64,000 nt of DNA from Diphasiastrum complanatum. Its lineage: Eukaryota; Streptophyta; Lycopodiopsida; Lycopodiales; Lycopodiaceae. The DNA lies in contig CM055108.1 in NCBI GenBank assembly GCA_029204225.1, positions 26,155,303 through 26,219,302 on the forward strand, given 5' to 3'. Both the position numbers and the translations under genes were made by a program. How positions within the stretch are numbered: position 1 is the first letter of the stretch; each line of letters starts with the position of its first letter. Shown here piece by piece: positions 24,669-36,599 of this stretch. Below the pieces are notes generated by a model that searched no databases, had not been told where the DNA came from, and saw only the letters and a program-made list of their open reading frames with translations.

Positions 24669-26045
24669 GTGTTGGTGGCAAAGGGGTATGCTCAAGAATA
24701 TGGTATTGACTATGATGAGACCTTTGCACCCGTGGCAAAGATGGTAACTATTCGAATCCTAATCTCTCTTGCAACTCTTTATGATTGGGATATGTGGCAA
24801 ATGGATGTTACTAATGCCTTCTTGAATGGTGATCTTGAAGAAGATATTTACATGGAGCAACCCGAGGGCTATGTTTCACATGATGAGCCTAATCATGTGT
24901 GCTATCTCCAAAAGAGTTTGTATGGGCTAAAGCAAGCACCAAGGAGTTGGTATGCTAAGCTCAATTCCTTCTTACTTTCTCAAAACTTTGTTATGAGTGA
25001 GTATGATCATTCTCTCTACTTTAGATTGAATGAAAATGATATCACTTTACTTTTGATCTATGTTGATGACATTATCTTAAGTGGTGGTAACAATCTAGAT
25101 ATAGATGAAATCAAGATGGCACTCAAAAGAGAGTTTGAAATTCAAGATCTCGGTAAACTTCATTATATCTTAGGAATAGAGATTATTAGAACTTCTAAAT
25201 CTACATTCATATGTCAAGAAAAGTATGTTAACTCTATTCTAAAAAGGTTTCATATGGAAGATTGTAAAGTTGTTTCTACTCCTATGGAATCAAATGTAAA
25301 GCTAACTACAAGAAGTAATGAAAGATCCTTCAAGGACATTACTCTCTATAGAAAGCTAATAGGATCTCTTATATGGTTAACCATCACAAGACCTGATCTA
25401 AGCTTTGTGGTTGGTAAACTAAGTCAATTTATGCAAGATCCTAGTGAGGCTCATTGGAAGCTAGGAAAGAGAGTACTTAGATACATCTCGGGATCTAGAG
25501 ATTTTGGCATCTTGTATGGAGGTACTACACCTAACCTTTGTGGATTTTCAGATTTAGATTTTGCAGGTGATCAAATGGATAGGAAGTCAACAAGTGCCTT
25601 TGCAATCTATCTTGGAGATGGAGTGGTCTCATGGCTATCAAAGAAGCAACCAACTATCTCTCTATCTTCCACCGAAGCCGAGTACAAGGCATTAACAACA
25701 TGCACCAAGGAGATTCTTTGGATCAAGAGGATGTTATTGGATCTTCACTTGCTGGAACCAGAGAAGACTCCAATCATACTTTGTGATAACCTTTCAGCCC
25801 AAAGCTTGGCAAGCAATCCTGTTTTTCATGCAAGGAGCAAGCACATTGAGATTGCTCACCATTTTGTGAGAGATCAAGTCATTGCCAAAGAGGTGGAGCT
25901 TCAACATGTCTCTTCAAAGGAGTGTGTGGCTGATATCTTCACCAAACCATTGGGAAAGGACCTATATTTAATGCATAGATCTAATCTTGGAATGTGCTCA
26001 AAGACTATGTTGAAACTAGCATCCAATGTTGAAGAGGGAGTGTGA
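24669..26045 (+). CDS. Copia reverse transcriptase-RNase H (5'-truncated, frame intact)
   Basis: An uninterrupted frame of 458 codons, GTG at its edge and no ATG before residue 24, so it is a truncated Pol rather than a complete gene. The RT starts inside its fingers domain (LVAKGYAQEYGIDYDETFAP), continues with QMDVTNAFLNGDLEEDIYM, and has the catalytic YVDD at residues 131-134. RNase H follows: GFSDLDFAGD, SSTEAEYKAL, CDNLSAQSL and RSKHIEI, with its Asp/Glu/Asp residues in place. The TGA stop lies inside the first bases of the 3' LTR. Gag, protease and integrase are missing. Confidence 0.9.
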   Translation: MLVAKGYAQEYGIDYDETFAPVAKMVTIRILISLATLYDWDMWQMDVTNAFLNGDLEEDIYMEQPEGYVSHDEPNHVCYLQKSLYGLKQAPRSWYAKLNSFLLSQNFVMSEYDHSLYFRLNENDITLLLIYVDDIILSGGNNLDIDEIKMALKREFEIQDLGKLHYILGIEIIRTSKSTFICQEKYVNSILKRFHMEDCKVVSTPMESNVKLTTRSNERSFKDITLYRKLIGSLIWLTITRPDLSFVVGKLSQFMQDPSEAHWKLGKRVLRYISGSRDFGILYGGTTPNLCGFSDLDFAGDQMDRKSTSAFAIYLGDGVVSWLSKKQPTISLSSTEAEYKALTTCTKEILWIKRMLLDLHLLEPEKTPIILCDNLSAQSLASNPVFHARSKHIEIAHHFVRDQVIAKEVELQHVSSKECVADIFTKPLGKDLYLMHRSNLGMCSKTMLKLASNVEEGV

Positions 26046-26695
26046 AAATTGTCAACATTTCCTAGCTAGTTTGAGGCCTAAATTGGCTAAAATTGTAAAT
26101 AGTTTTGGTTCTGGAGTTTCACACGTGTGAACCAGGCCACAATGTTTTTATTTACTGTATTTTTTCAGTATGATGAAGTGTCAAACTTCATACCCTTCAA
26201 AATGAGACCATTTTGATGTATTTTGGTCATATAAGCCATTTTTAGCTATTTTTCCTATATAGGGAATATCTAGGGTCAAGTACCTTCTAGAGAGAGGAGA
26301 GAGAGTCATATTCCTCATCCATAAATAGTAGGGAAGTCGTGGAGAACAGTTTGGAGAAACCTTTTGTATGCTTCATTGAGATCAATAGATCATTGTCATT
26401 GTTTCTTCCTCCATTGAGAGCATTGTTGTGTGTATTGTCTTCAAGCTATTGTGTATGATCTTAGGTGCTTTCCAAAAGTGATAGGCTGATGTATTATGGA
26501 CTGTATAATGCTATTTTAGGCCGCACTTGATGTTTATGGAAGTTTCCATTTGTGATAAATGCTTTTTGATCAAGTTCTTTGCATTCTAGGTAGCATAGAA
26601 TGTGTTGCCAATTCCTAGCTTATGTAGTTTGGAGTGCAAGCATTCAAGCCAATGATCTTGGAGTTTAGATCCACTTAGGATCTGTATTTTTCACA
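26041..26695 (+). repeat. 3' LTR of the young copia element
   Basis: Same length as the 5' LTR, with three substitutions seen by eye. It is preceded by the polypurine tract GAAGAGGGAG and followed by the target duplication ACAGA. Confidence 0.95.
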
Positions 26696-26700
26696 ACAGA

Positions 26701-27380
26701 TACAAGATTGCCAAAAAATCACCCAAGAGTCGACAATTTGAATTTATAGGATGTAGATATTTTGGCATTTAATTTTGAGTTAACAATGACCAATCATCTA
26801 CGAAAGTCAACTATATCTATATTGAAAGGACTTGCCTCCACTCATCAGCAATGTGCTCATTGGGTGAACTTATATTCCCAGGCTGCCATAGCTCTTGCAC
26901 TTATTGCATATAATTTGTCTCTCATGTTATTTTGCTCAATTTCTCATGTTGTATTGTCCTTGTCTTGTGTGCCTTTTGCACTTCCTTCATACAATGCCCA
27001 CAATAGCTTTTCCTATTCTAGACTCTAGAGTCTCTTTTTATATTGCTTTGACATTGAAAAATCAACAAAAAGACAAACATGACACAAGAAGATCAAAACA
27101 TAAGGAAGATCATGAGAGTAAACTATATTCTAATTATGATAACAACTTGAATATCAATCAAAAATAGATTTAATCATGAGTTGACCATATTGTTTCTTCA
27201 ACAACTATAACTAGTGTAAGCATGCTAGGATCCTTTGACTCTCTTTATTTGTTTTGGTCATCATGAGACATGCACCCCAAGGAAATAACATGTAAAGCAT
27301 GCATATAAACATGAGTAGTTGTTTTTCGATTTCACACATTAGGGCATTCCCACACGTGTGAATTTTCACTAAATTTTCTA
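26701..27380. other. Unassigned sequence after the copia insertion
   Basis: No gene recognised. Two overlapping short ORFs (26,762-27,028 and 26,895-27,167) have no domain. A G-box half palindrome CCACACGTGTGAA lies at 27,350-27,362. Confidence 0.35.
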
Positions 27381-27601
27381 CTACAAGAGAATGGTTGAAG
27401 GGGCGATTGTATATCAAGGAAGCATATGGCAGACATCTATTTCAATCCTAAAAATCTAATGTATGAGAGAGATACGACAATGACTCAACTTTTATGCTAC
27501 AAGAGGATGGTTGAAGGGGCGATTCTTTATTAAGGAAGCATATGGCGTACAATAATTTCAATCTGAAAAATCTACTGTGTGAGAGAGATATGACAATGAC
27601 T
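27381..27601. repeat. Two-copy tandem duplication, period 117 bp
   Basis: A block beginning CTACAAGAG(A/G)ATGGTTGAAG and ending GATA(C/T)GACAATGACT starts at 27,381 and again at 27,498 with high similarity. It is non-coding. Confidence 0.8.
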
Positions 27602-27758
27602 AGCAAAGAGGGTTAAAGGGTAACAAAAAGGAAAAATATGAGGAGTGCTTTAGGTCTATTTATTGTTGTCCAAATGAAGCCCAAGTCCTTCCACGTCGTT
27701 CCATGTGAAAGGGCCGTTTATTAGAGGGGAGAGCAAGGTCCAGCACTTACCCTTCAAT

Positions 27759-27875
27759 ACTCCAAGAGGCCCAAGGTATTCCCCAGGTATGTTGAGTTAC
27801 CCCAAGTTGGTACCTTTCAATGCCACCTAGGGGCAACTCTCGCCCCTTGTGAAATGGGGGGAAGCCTCTTGGAGT
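27759..27875. repeat. Fold-back with 12-bp perfect arms
   Basis: ACTCCAAGAGGC (27,759-27,770) is repeated inverted as GCCTCTTGGAGT (27,864-27,875), with further partial pairing of the C-rich and G-rich bases inside. GC content is higher than in the flanks. Could be a MITE or part of an LTR. Confidence 0.45.
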
Positions 27876-27959
27876 GGCTTTACCAATCAAAGTAAAGGAT
27901 TTGGGCCTTTTGGACATACCTCCCACTCCATGTGAAACCACCTAATGGCTTCAGGCTTT

Positions 27960-28740
27960 TGACAATTGTAGTCATGACTCATAATTTTACGATACAAGTC
28001 ATTCTTATTAGGTTTTGAGCATTGACATTTTCAAAATATTATGTTTATTATGTTGTAGTCAATATATTCACAAAGACAATCACAATTTTTTCTAATTAGG
28101 CATTCATAATTTATAAAATAATATTTACAAATTCAATTCACGAAAGTAGTCATAAATATCACAATGTAGTTTATACAAATTTATTATTAACATTCACAAT
28201 GCCACGAATTTTACAATTTGATAAGAATGAGTTTCACGATTCATGAAAATAATCATAGTTTGTATGAAATAGATAAAGAAAAATAAGAATTCAATACTCT
28301 CTAATTTTAGAATTTAGTATTAATGAATTTCACATTTAGTATGATTCATTGTTTATAGAAGTCATAATTTTAATATTTAGTGGCATCGTCATTCATTATT
28401 CATAACTACACTATAAAAAAAAGGGTCATCATGCAATATTCATGACGTCACAATTTACAAAAGCTATGATTCATTCACCAAAAAAGCTTATATTGAGAGT
28501 ACTCAACATTTCTAATTCAAAGTATTCATGTTTCATATTTAAAGTATAACAATCAATTAGAGTATTCATGCTTCGTAATCACGATCAATATTCACATTAT
28601 GTATTTACAATCGGTATACAAAGAATTCACGATTAGTGTACCCATGTTCAATATTTAGAGTAGTGTGTAATATTTAGAGTATTCACAATGATTGTTCAAA
28701 GTGTTCATCAACAATATTTTCCCAATGTTTGAGACACTAT
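27960..28740. repeat. AT-rich cryptic repeat of ATTCACAAT-like words
   Basis: ATTCACAA, ATTCATAA and CACAAT words recur irregularly throughout, with no open frame. It looks like a decayed minisatellite or low-complexity DNA. There is no clear period. Confidence 0.4.
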
Positions 28741-29666
28741 TTATAACTTTACAAAACTATCGATAAACTTATTAGTAACACAAAAATAAACATTTGAATT
28801 TACTAGAAATTTGAAATATGAAATAGTTTTTGAGATTGACTTAGAACCAACAAATGTAGAGCATAAAGAAAATATGGATCTAGAATTAGCATTGAAATAA
28901 ATCGACATCTCCTCCCTCTTAATAAGTGCTTGTAAATGTTGTCGCATAAAATGGGAAGGTAATAAACTTGTGAATGCACCTATGGTTGCAATAATTCTTG
29001 ATGCATATTCTAGATATTAAAAGGCTTCAAGAGAGATCTTAAGCAAATTATGAGGCTTGAAAAATTGTCTAGTTTAAGACGAATGGCTCTAGGGGAAGAA
29101 ACTAAGATAATCATTTTGAAATTCAGTTTCTTTTTGTTTATATATTTCTTGTCTGCCCTGTTCAACATCATATGTATTACTTCTTGTTCTACACGTTAAC
29201 TGGCATTTTTTTTAATTTTGCATGCATTATGTATATTTACAACTAATATATAAATGAAAGTCTATATTAGTTGCTAATTAAAGTGCTAACTGATTGAAAA
29301 ACTTTTTAAATGAGAGATTTCTTTTGTGACTAATTGAATAATGAATAGCTGTGCATTTTACAAATCAGTCTTTGATCCTAGATGATTTAGCAAAGTTGTA
29401 GTGTGAGTGAATTGTTATGCCCATCTAATGTATGTCAAGAGTTAGGATTACGTATGAGAATATACTACAATCTTGAAAGACTCTGAGAAATCATATATGC
29501 ATAGAAGCATTAGATGACTATTACATTTTGTTTCTATCTTGCACCCTTAGCCATTCAAAACTTATGGAGTGGAGGTGCTTTCGGTTTCATAAAGATTGCA
29601 ACGTGTAGAACTAATATGTAAATAAGCCATTTAACATACCTGTTGATTTCACAATTTACACATGCC

Positions 29667-29721
<55 letters not shown>

Positions 29722-31890
29722 ACACACATTTAAATCACAACTCTTTGTGATGCCAGGCTTGCTCAATCCATGTGTAACATCTAGGATGGAAGTACCTCCC
29801 TCCTCAATATCTTAGTCCCAATTTCTAAGGCTCCTTGATATGTTTAGTTCTTCTCGTCCCACATCCCTCTCTTAGCCTGGCATGCACAATGCTCATCTAG
29901 GAAGAGCAATTCTAATGTCCATCCACTTTTGAATGTCATGGTGGTCTAGAATGTATGGACTCAATACATCCAGAAATTACACCTTGATAAGGCCCTATGA
30001 AAATTTCAAAATATTGGATATCAATATGTTGAATATGCCAAATACCAATTCTTTGCACATTATTGAACTTATGGTTTGGTGGGCTCAAGACAAGATCCTA
30101 AAAGTTTGGTGCCTACCAAATTCCATGTGCATTGAAATTAGCTTGTGTGTTGCAATTTAGAACATCTTCAATATTTTCTTGGTATATTACAATTGTGTCA
30201 CCATTCTTTTGTTGAGAATAATCAGGGTTGGCCGATAATCCTCGGTGCATGAATCTACGTCTATCAGATTCAAGCTTTACTTCGATCACTCGAAGATAGC
30301 TCTACTTGATCCGAGCTTCGAAGTCGCTTGGATCAATAAGTCGCTTGGATCAATATAGTCGATTCCGTGGACATACATGAAATTAGTTGATTTAGTGTTT
30401 AGTTGCAGAAGCGTAAAGCGAGTCAGAGAAGGTTTAGAACATTACAATCGACATAAGCTATTATTACAGGACACAAGAATGATTTAACCTATGAATTAGT
30501 TTATTTGCAAGACTACAACTCAAACGACAATGAAAATAATGCAAACAACACAGCATAACAATGCTCAAGATTCTGGAACGAGTTCAATTTAGTCAAAGAA
30601 TGTGTACAAGTCTGAATGCAATTACATGCGTGATCATTCTGATACAATACTTCGTAACAACAGAGAAAAAGATTGAATAAGACACAAGTATTATCTGAGC
30701 AAAATCGGAGTGATATCAGAGTGTGTAGTAATTGTCGTAGTCTTATCTTTATCGATATGTCATCGAATATATATACACGTGGTCATACAATTAAAAGAAT
30801 CATTTAATCTATATCTTACAATTTTCTGTTCAAAAGCTACTCTAAGTGTTCTAGGATGTTAGTTCTGTACACTCTCTGACTTCTCGAAGCATGGTGCAAC
30901 TTGATTGAACTTAAGATACTCGTTCTAGCTTTTTGTGAGAGAATTTGTTTCAAAATGTGGCCATGAAATCAATTTTTTTTTTGAACAAAATATAGCAAAT
31001 CTCCATTATTGACTATGTTTGGTTCCATAATGTTTGTGTGTTCTCTGTAAAGCAGATTTACAGCATGTTAAGTTTCTTCTTCAAGAGAATTGATGCTGTA
31101 TGGAAGAACCTGGAACTTCATAGTTCTTAGCTTGCCACAACACTGCTGACCAGATTCTGTAAATCAGGACTTTTGGTGAATTTTAGCCAAAAATCTTGGC
31201 ATACCAGAAAATGCTATGATGTATTATTATACCACAATTATCATGGTTTATACAGTATCAGACGTCTGCGCACCGAAATTTCCAATAAAAAAACACCATA
31301 GCCTTCATTTTACGAGGTTAACTTGGCTGGTGCAAAAGTGGCTACGTATGAACTTTTTTTTCTTCTTCTTACACAGGCGCAAGAAAGTCAAGTTTGAGCC
31401 ACATACTTTTTGTTGTTCCATATCCACTATTGGGAATCTGTTCTTGCTGATATGACAATTAGTTGCTTTTGAAGAAGATAGCTCAGCTAGCCTGTTTCAT
31501 TATTTAAATCAACCTGCTGACAAATTTTGTGTGCAATGACATAGTACTGTCTGTTTGGCCAGGAAATCAGATCAACTTGATCTTTGATTTCAATAGTAGT
31601 TGCATATAAGAGTCAATGAGCTGACTGAAACTGAGCTGTGCAGGCTTTTAGCATCTCTTATCCAAAGCTGAACCGATTGATCAACATGCTCCAATTTCTC
31701 CTGTGAGATGGAGGTTGCAGCTCTAGTATTAGTCTCAAGCACGAATGTGATCAGCCTGTTCTAAGATCAATCAATTCGAGCCCTTTTTTGAGCTGTTTTG
31801 AAAAAGCATCCAGCTTAGCTCTACCAAGTAATGACAACTTTGTGATTAGCTAGATTTCTTTATCAGGTCCTGTATTTACCAGTTGGTAGG
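28741..31890. other. Gene-poor AT-rich region downstream of LRR-RLK gene 2
   Basis: No coding block recognised in six frames beyond short random ORFs. A (CT)n tract of about 50 bp lies at 29,671-29,720. The last few hundred bases (31,500-31,890) would be the 3' untranslated region of gene 2. Confidence 0.4.
29671..29720. repeat. Short (CT)n microsatellite
   Basis: Pure CT tract of about 50 bp. Unlike the longer tracts in this window it has no recognisable LTR context. Confidence 0.9.
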
Positions 31891-34800
31891 TTAAACCTCC
31901 TCAAATGCTTCCAAGACATCTTGCATACTGGGTCTTTTCACAAAAACCTCATGCGTGCATCGAGTGGCGAGCTCTAGAAGTTTCAGTAGCTCTTCTGGAT
32001 CTCTGGAGAGTGTTACAACAGGGTCGTACACATCTTCTTCTTTCCCATCCTGTCTCAATGTCTTCACCCATTCCGCAATATTCCTACAACCTTGATCACT
32101 GTAGGCAACATCCACAGGTCTTCTGCCAGTAATCAACTCCAATAAAACAACTCCAAAACTGTAAACGTCTCCTTCTATAGTAGCTCTCCAGGTCTGACCA
32201 TATTCTGGTGGAAGATATCCCACATTTGCAACTACTATAGAGCTGACATGCGTCTCGCTCCCATTCAGCGCTTCTGCAAGGCCGAAGTCAGTTAAGCGAG
32301 GCTCAAACCTTTCATCCAGAAGAACATTGCTGGATTTCATATTTCCATGGATGATAATAGGTGAACAATTATGGTGAAGAAATTTCAGCCCTGTCGCCAT
32401 TCCTATTGCAATTTTGAGTCTTCGGGGCCAATTCAAGGCTTTCTTACCCCCTGGCCGCTCGTGTAGGCAATCATCTAAGCTTCCATTTACCATGTACTTG
32501 TACACAAGTAGCTTTTCACTTCCAATAACTGAGCATCCTAAAATTGGAACGATATTTTCTTGGTTTGCTTGGCTTATGCTTTCAATCACAGCCAAAAATC
32601 TTAGATCAGCAAGCGGGTCCTGCTGGATGATCTTCTTTATGGCAACCAACGATCCATCCATCAGCGTGGCTTTGTAGACAACTGTGAAGCCTCTCTTACT
32701 AATTATATTAGCTTCATCAAAGTTGCTGGTTGCCATCAACAAGTCTGTATATTTGAGCTGCCTAGGCAACTCTGTGGAGAATAAGGACACCTGCACAGCA
32801 TTATCTCCAAGGCAAGCACTCTCTTTGAGGTCAACCACGAGACTGGAAGCTGCATTACTGAATGCACTTCTCCTTACAAAACAGATTCCTATAACAATGA
32901 TTGCTACAACACCCGAAGCACAGACAAGAATAATGCCAATGACTGTTGCAGTCTCAGGCCCGGCCGGCCGCGATGCAGAACTGGGAGGACCTTGTGTTTG
33001 GGTTGGACTAGAAGATTTGCAAATGGGCATCTTGCAATCATCACTTAATTCATAGTCGTTCAAGTAGCATAACAGATTGTCTCCCAAGTACGATGATGAA
33101 GGGAATGTTAGAAGCTGCCCACCAACTGGAATCGGCCCACATAAAAGTGGATTGTAAGAAACATTGAATACAGTAAGTGCTGAACAATATTCCAGTGAGT
33201 CGGGTATGGATCCACTAAGGTTGTTGAAGGAAAGATCCATGACATCTACACAGTTCATTTGTGATAAGTCGTAAGGAATAGGTCCTGTTAAGAGATTGTT
33301 ATGCAGCCGTAAGAACGCCAGTCCAGGCCTGTTGAATATATCAGGTATCACACCCGATATATTGTTGTCAGACATGAATATGGCATTATGGTGGTATGTT
33401 TCACTCAAGCTCATCGGCAAACTGCCACTTAACATGTTCATTGACATTTGGATGTAACCATTCTCAGCAATTCTTGACTGATTCTTGCAGATAGGCAAAA
33501 TAACATCACCTGTCATAATTCGATTCCAGAACCTGTTGCACTTTCTCTGGGGAAGAACAGCCGGATATTGATTGAAAGGATATTCTGAATCTGGCAACCA
33601 CCGTAAAAACATGTTGCACTCACCTAGCTGTATTGGAAGATAGAGGAGATTCTTGCTGTTTGATGCAAATGTCGCTACTGACATTCTGCCAATTAAGCCT
33701 ATACTTTCTGGTATTGGACCTGAGAGTGAATTGTTGAACAAATTCAGCCACATGAGGCTAGAACAGTTTCCAATTTCATGCGGAATTGGACCACTAAGGC
33801 GATTGTTTGCCAGACGAAGCCATAGTAGGCTATGAAGATATCCTATGGTGTTTGGAATGTTCCCAGTTAGTTTGTTGTCTCCAAGGTCAAGGACCTGCAA
33901 GTTGGGGAGGTAACCCAGCTCAGGAGGAATATATCCTGAATAAGAATTGTTGGCAAGGAAAAGAAACTGCATACTGGTCAAGTTTTGTAAAAAGTCGGGA
34001 ATTGCTCCTCCAAGTAGATTGTCACTAACATCCAAATATATCAAATCTGAAAGCATTGCAATTTCTGTTGGTAAACTTCCAGAGAAGTTATTGTTTTCTA
34101 GCATCAAGTACTGTAAGAATTTCAGGTGGCCCAGGGCGGGGGGAATGTTTCCACTGAACTCGTTGGCTCTCAAATCAAGGATAGTGAGGCTAACCAAGTT
34201 AGTTATCTGGGTAGGAATTTCCCCGACAATTTGATTTTGTCCCAGGAATAACCATGTGAGGTTAGTGAGCTGACTTAGCTCTACAGGAATTGATGTCAGA
34301 TGATTTTGACTAAGCATCAATACTGATAATGCACTGCAGTTTCCAATTGCCGGTGGAACCCTTCCAATCAAATGATTGAGGGAGAGATCCATGTGTGACA
34401 AAGAAGAACAGCTAGAAAAGAGTTCATCTGGAAGAGGTCCTGTGAAATTATTGCCTCCCAGGTTCAAGAATTGTAGGCCTGGAATTTGGCCCAGCTCAAC
34501 AGGTACGTAACCTTGCAAATTGCTGAGCTCGAGATCAAGAACAGTCAGATTTTTGCAAGCAAGTATTCCGAGAGGAAGTTGCCCACCAAGATTTGGGTTT
34601 TTGGAAATGTTGAGTATTTTCAAATCACCACACATAATGGTAAGTGCATCAGGGATTCCACCGGTCAGTTGATTGCCAGCCATGTTCAGATACTGCAAAT
34701 TAATCAGATTAAGAAAGCTTTCTGGGATTTTGCCATTTAAGGAATTGTTGGAAAGGTCCAAATCATTTAGGGAAGAAAGATTTCCAAATGCAGAGGGAAT

Positions 34801-35096
34801 GTTACCACTGAATCGGTTAAATTTTAGTGATAAAGAAACTAGAGCTGTAAGATTGAATAGCTGAGCAGGAATGTCTCCCATCAATGTGCTGTTGGATAAA
34901 TCCAAGCTTGTTACCCTGATTACTCCAGAAACAAAAGTACACTGAACTCCCTCCCAGTTACATGAATCAGTGGCATTTTGTTCCCAAGTTACAAGTGGGC
35001 TGCTGGAGATATGTGGATTGGCAAGCATAAGCACTGTTTTGAGAGATATCAAAGCTTGGACATCCTGAACCAGAGGTGACCTTTCAACCTGTAATC
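31891..35096 (-). CDS. LRR receptor-like pseudokinase, EMS1/BRI1-type (exon 2 of 2)
   Basis: Main exon of the second receptor. Numbering starts at 35,115, where the frame has only GTG. The layout matches gene 1: LRR cap (SCNWEGVQC), about 20 LRRs, a Cys-containing non-LRR island after GECNMFLRW, a membrane helix about 718-745, and a kinase domain to the stop. Three kinase motifs are damaged: the Gly loop reads SKRGFTVVYK, the helix-C Glu is V843, and HRD is H-G-N with N925 replacing the catalytic Asp. K827 and DFG remain. The whole frame is open, so it is probably an expressed pseudokinase receptor that signals through partners (inference). The AG acceptor at 35,097-35,098 has the same phase and position as in gene 1. 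Joined to 44,804-44,948 the product would be 1,116 residues. It lies tail to tail with gene 1. Confidence 0.9.
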
Positions 35097-35099
35097 CTG

Positions 35100-35559
35100 G
35101 AGACACAACACTCACGCAACCATCGTCATTACAACAGATACAAGTTAAAGCTTCCTGTATCTTTCAAAAAGTACCACAGAAAATAGCTTTGTCCTTATGA
35201 ATAAATGACCTTTTTCCCATTTTTTAATGTTATTAATCGATCTTACAGTTCATGATGTTTTTATAGTGGAATTGCTGAATATAAGCAGAGAAAAAAGCAG
35301 AAAGGCCGCAGGCGCATGGAACAAGTCCAAGCATGCAACAGATCTTGCATCATAGTTGCAAAAAGTACAAGATGTATATATAAACGGTAGTATGGATATC
35401 ACTACTAGGTATTGGCAAGTGGGAAGCAAGCTATGGGTTGTAGGGACGCCCAACCTCATCTCTTACTGGGACGGAGGGGATTACGCCCGGCACCGTGCGT
35501 TGATCCACACATGTCCCAGTCGTAATCCGCTCCTGCCCCCTTTTTTTTTGTTTAAATAT
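35100..35559. other. Intron sequence with a short inverted repeat
   Basis: AT-rich up to about 35,400. A pair GGATTACG (near 35,478) and CGTAATCC (near 35,520) forms a short stem beside the GC-rich element. No gene seen. Confidence 0.35.
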
Positions 35560-36450
35560 TGGTTGCCCGGGCGCCACATGTCCGAGCAACCAAAATTTAT
35601 CTCATAAGTTTTCCTATGGGATTTTTTATACCCAATGTCTCCCAGCATCTCACATGTGTGTGCTTGGGTGTGTTGGTGCCGACGCCACCTGCTTGGCGCC
35701 TTGTTGTGGCTACATGGCACCACCCACCTGTCTGGCGCCCCCTGCCTGTGGCTTTCGGCACCACCCGCCCGCGATTGTCGACGGCCTTGCCTGTGGCTGC
35801 CCGGCGCCAATTGCCGACGAATGCCAAGTGCCACTTGTGCCTGGCTGGCGCCACGGGAGGGGTTCTCGCGAAAAATTTGTTTTTAGCGGGCACCATGCAC
35901 GCCCAACCGGGAAAAAAAAGGGTCGGGCAGCCCCCACTCCATGTGTCACAGAGGCATGGGAGCAGGCATTATCCCCCCTCCCGTGCCAATCAGCGACTTC
36001 GACGCCCCGGGCTGAAATGCGCACAGGGCTAAGCGCATGGGGCTGTAGTGCCCCCTGGACCCAGTAGGTTGGGGCCCCACTGGTGAAATCATCCGGATGG
36101 CCCGGGAAAAAAAATTTCCAGGGCACTGCTGTACCAAGCACTGCCTGCCTGGCGCCCTGCTGCCCGGCGCCAGCCACCTGCACGCAACGTCCACCCGTAC
36201 AGCGCCACCTGTCCAGGCAGGTGATGACCGGCACCACCCACTTGCCCGGCGCTCACCCGTGCGTGCTGCCCGACACCCACCGGCTCAGCTGTCTGGTGCC
36301 ACCATCTCCCGGGCACACACATACTAGTATAGGGGAAGTTTCCATATATATGGCGCCACGGCAAAGTCTCCCCAGTGCTTATGGGACAAGGAAAGAGGCA
36401 CCATGTGGCGCTTCGAGACCCAAGCGCCGGGAGGGGAGTGCGGTTCCCGG
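35560..36450. repeat. GC-rich element with long inverted arms, rich in GGCGCC
   Basis: The left part (about 35,560-35,670: GCCCGGGCGCCACATGTCC, then CTCATAAG, TCTCCC and CACATGTGTGTG) reappears inverted at about 36,300-36,440 (CACACACA, GGGGAAG, CTTATGGGACAA, CATGTGGCGC, CGGGAGG). Between the arms the sequence is packed with TGGCGCC/CCGGCGCC words. Several long overlapping ORFs exist on both strands, but they are compositional artefacts of GC richness. A related arm is at 43,480-43,610. It looks like a DNA transposon or fold-back family without a coding gene. Confidence 0.55.
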
Positions 36451-36599
36451 GCGCCAAAACCCGGGCTGGCGGAACGGGGAGGGGGCTATGGGGGGCATAC
36501 GGCCCGTACGTCCCCCCTATGCATATTTTTTAGGCTGCAGTGACCATGTGTGTCAAGCCTCGTATGAGGCAACGCAAACAAGGAAAACCAGCAGCAGTA

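Larger units (their letters stand above)
23054..26695 (+). mobile_element. Young Ty1/copia element, complete ends, internally deleted
   Basis: Two 655-bp LTRs (23,054-23,708 and 26,041-26,695) flank a 2.3-kb interior. The target duplication ACAGA is present on both sides (23,049-23,053 and 26,696-26,700). By eye the LTRs differ at only three positions, so insertion is recent. The interior has an exact tRNA-Met primer-binding site, a polypurine tract (GAAGAGGGAG) and an intact RT-RNase H frame. Gag, protease, integrase and the N-terminus of RT are absent. It would need another element's proteins to move. It interrupts the gypsy-like leader at 22,131-23,048. Confidence 0.95.

Noticed and set aside
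26762-27167. Two overlapping ORFs of about 90 codons
   Set aside because: No domain, both in AT-rich sequence next to retroelement debris.
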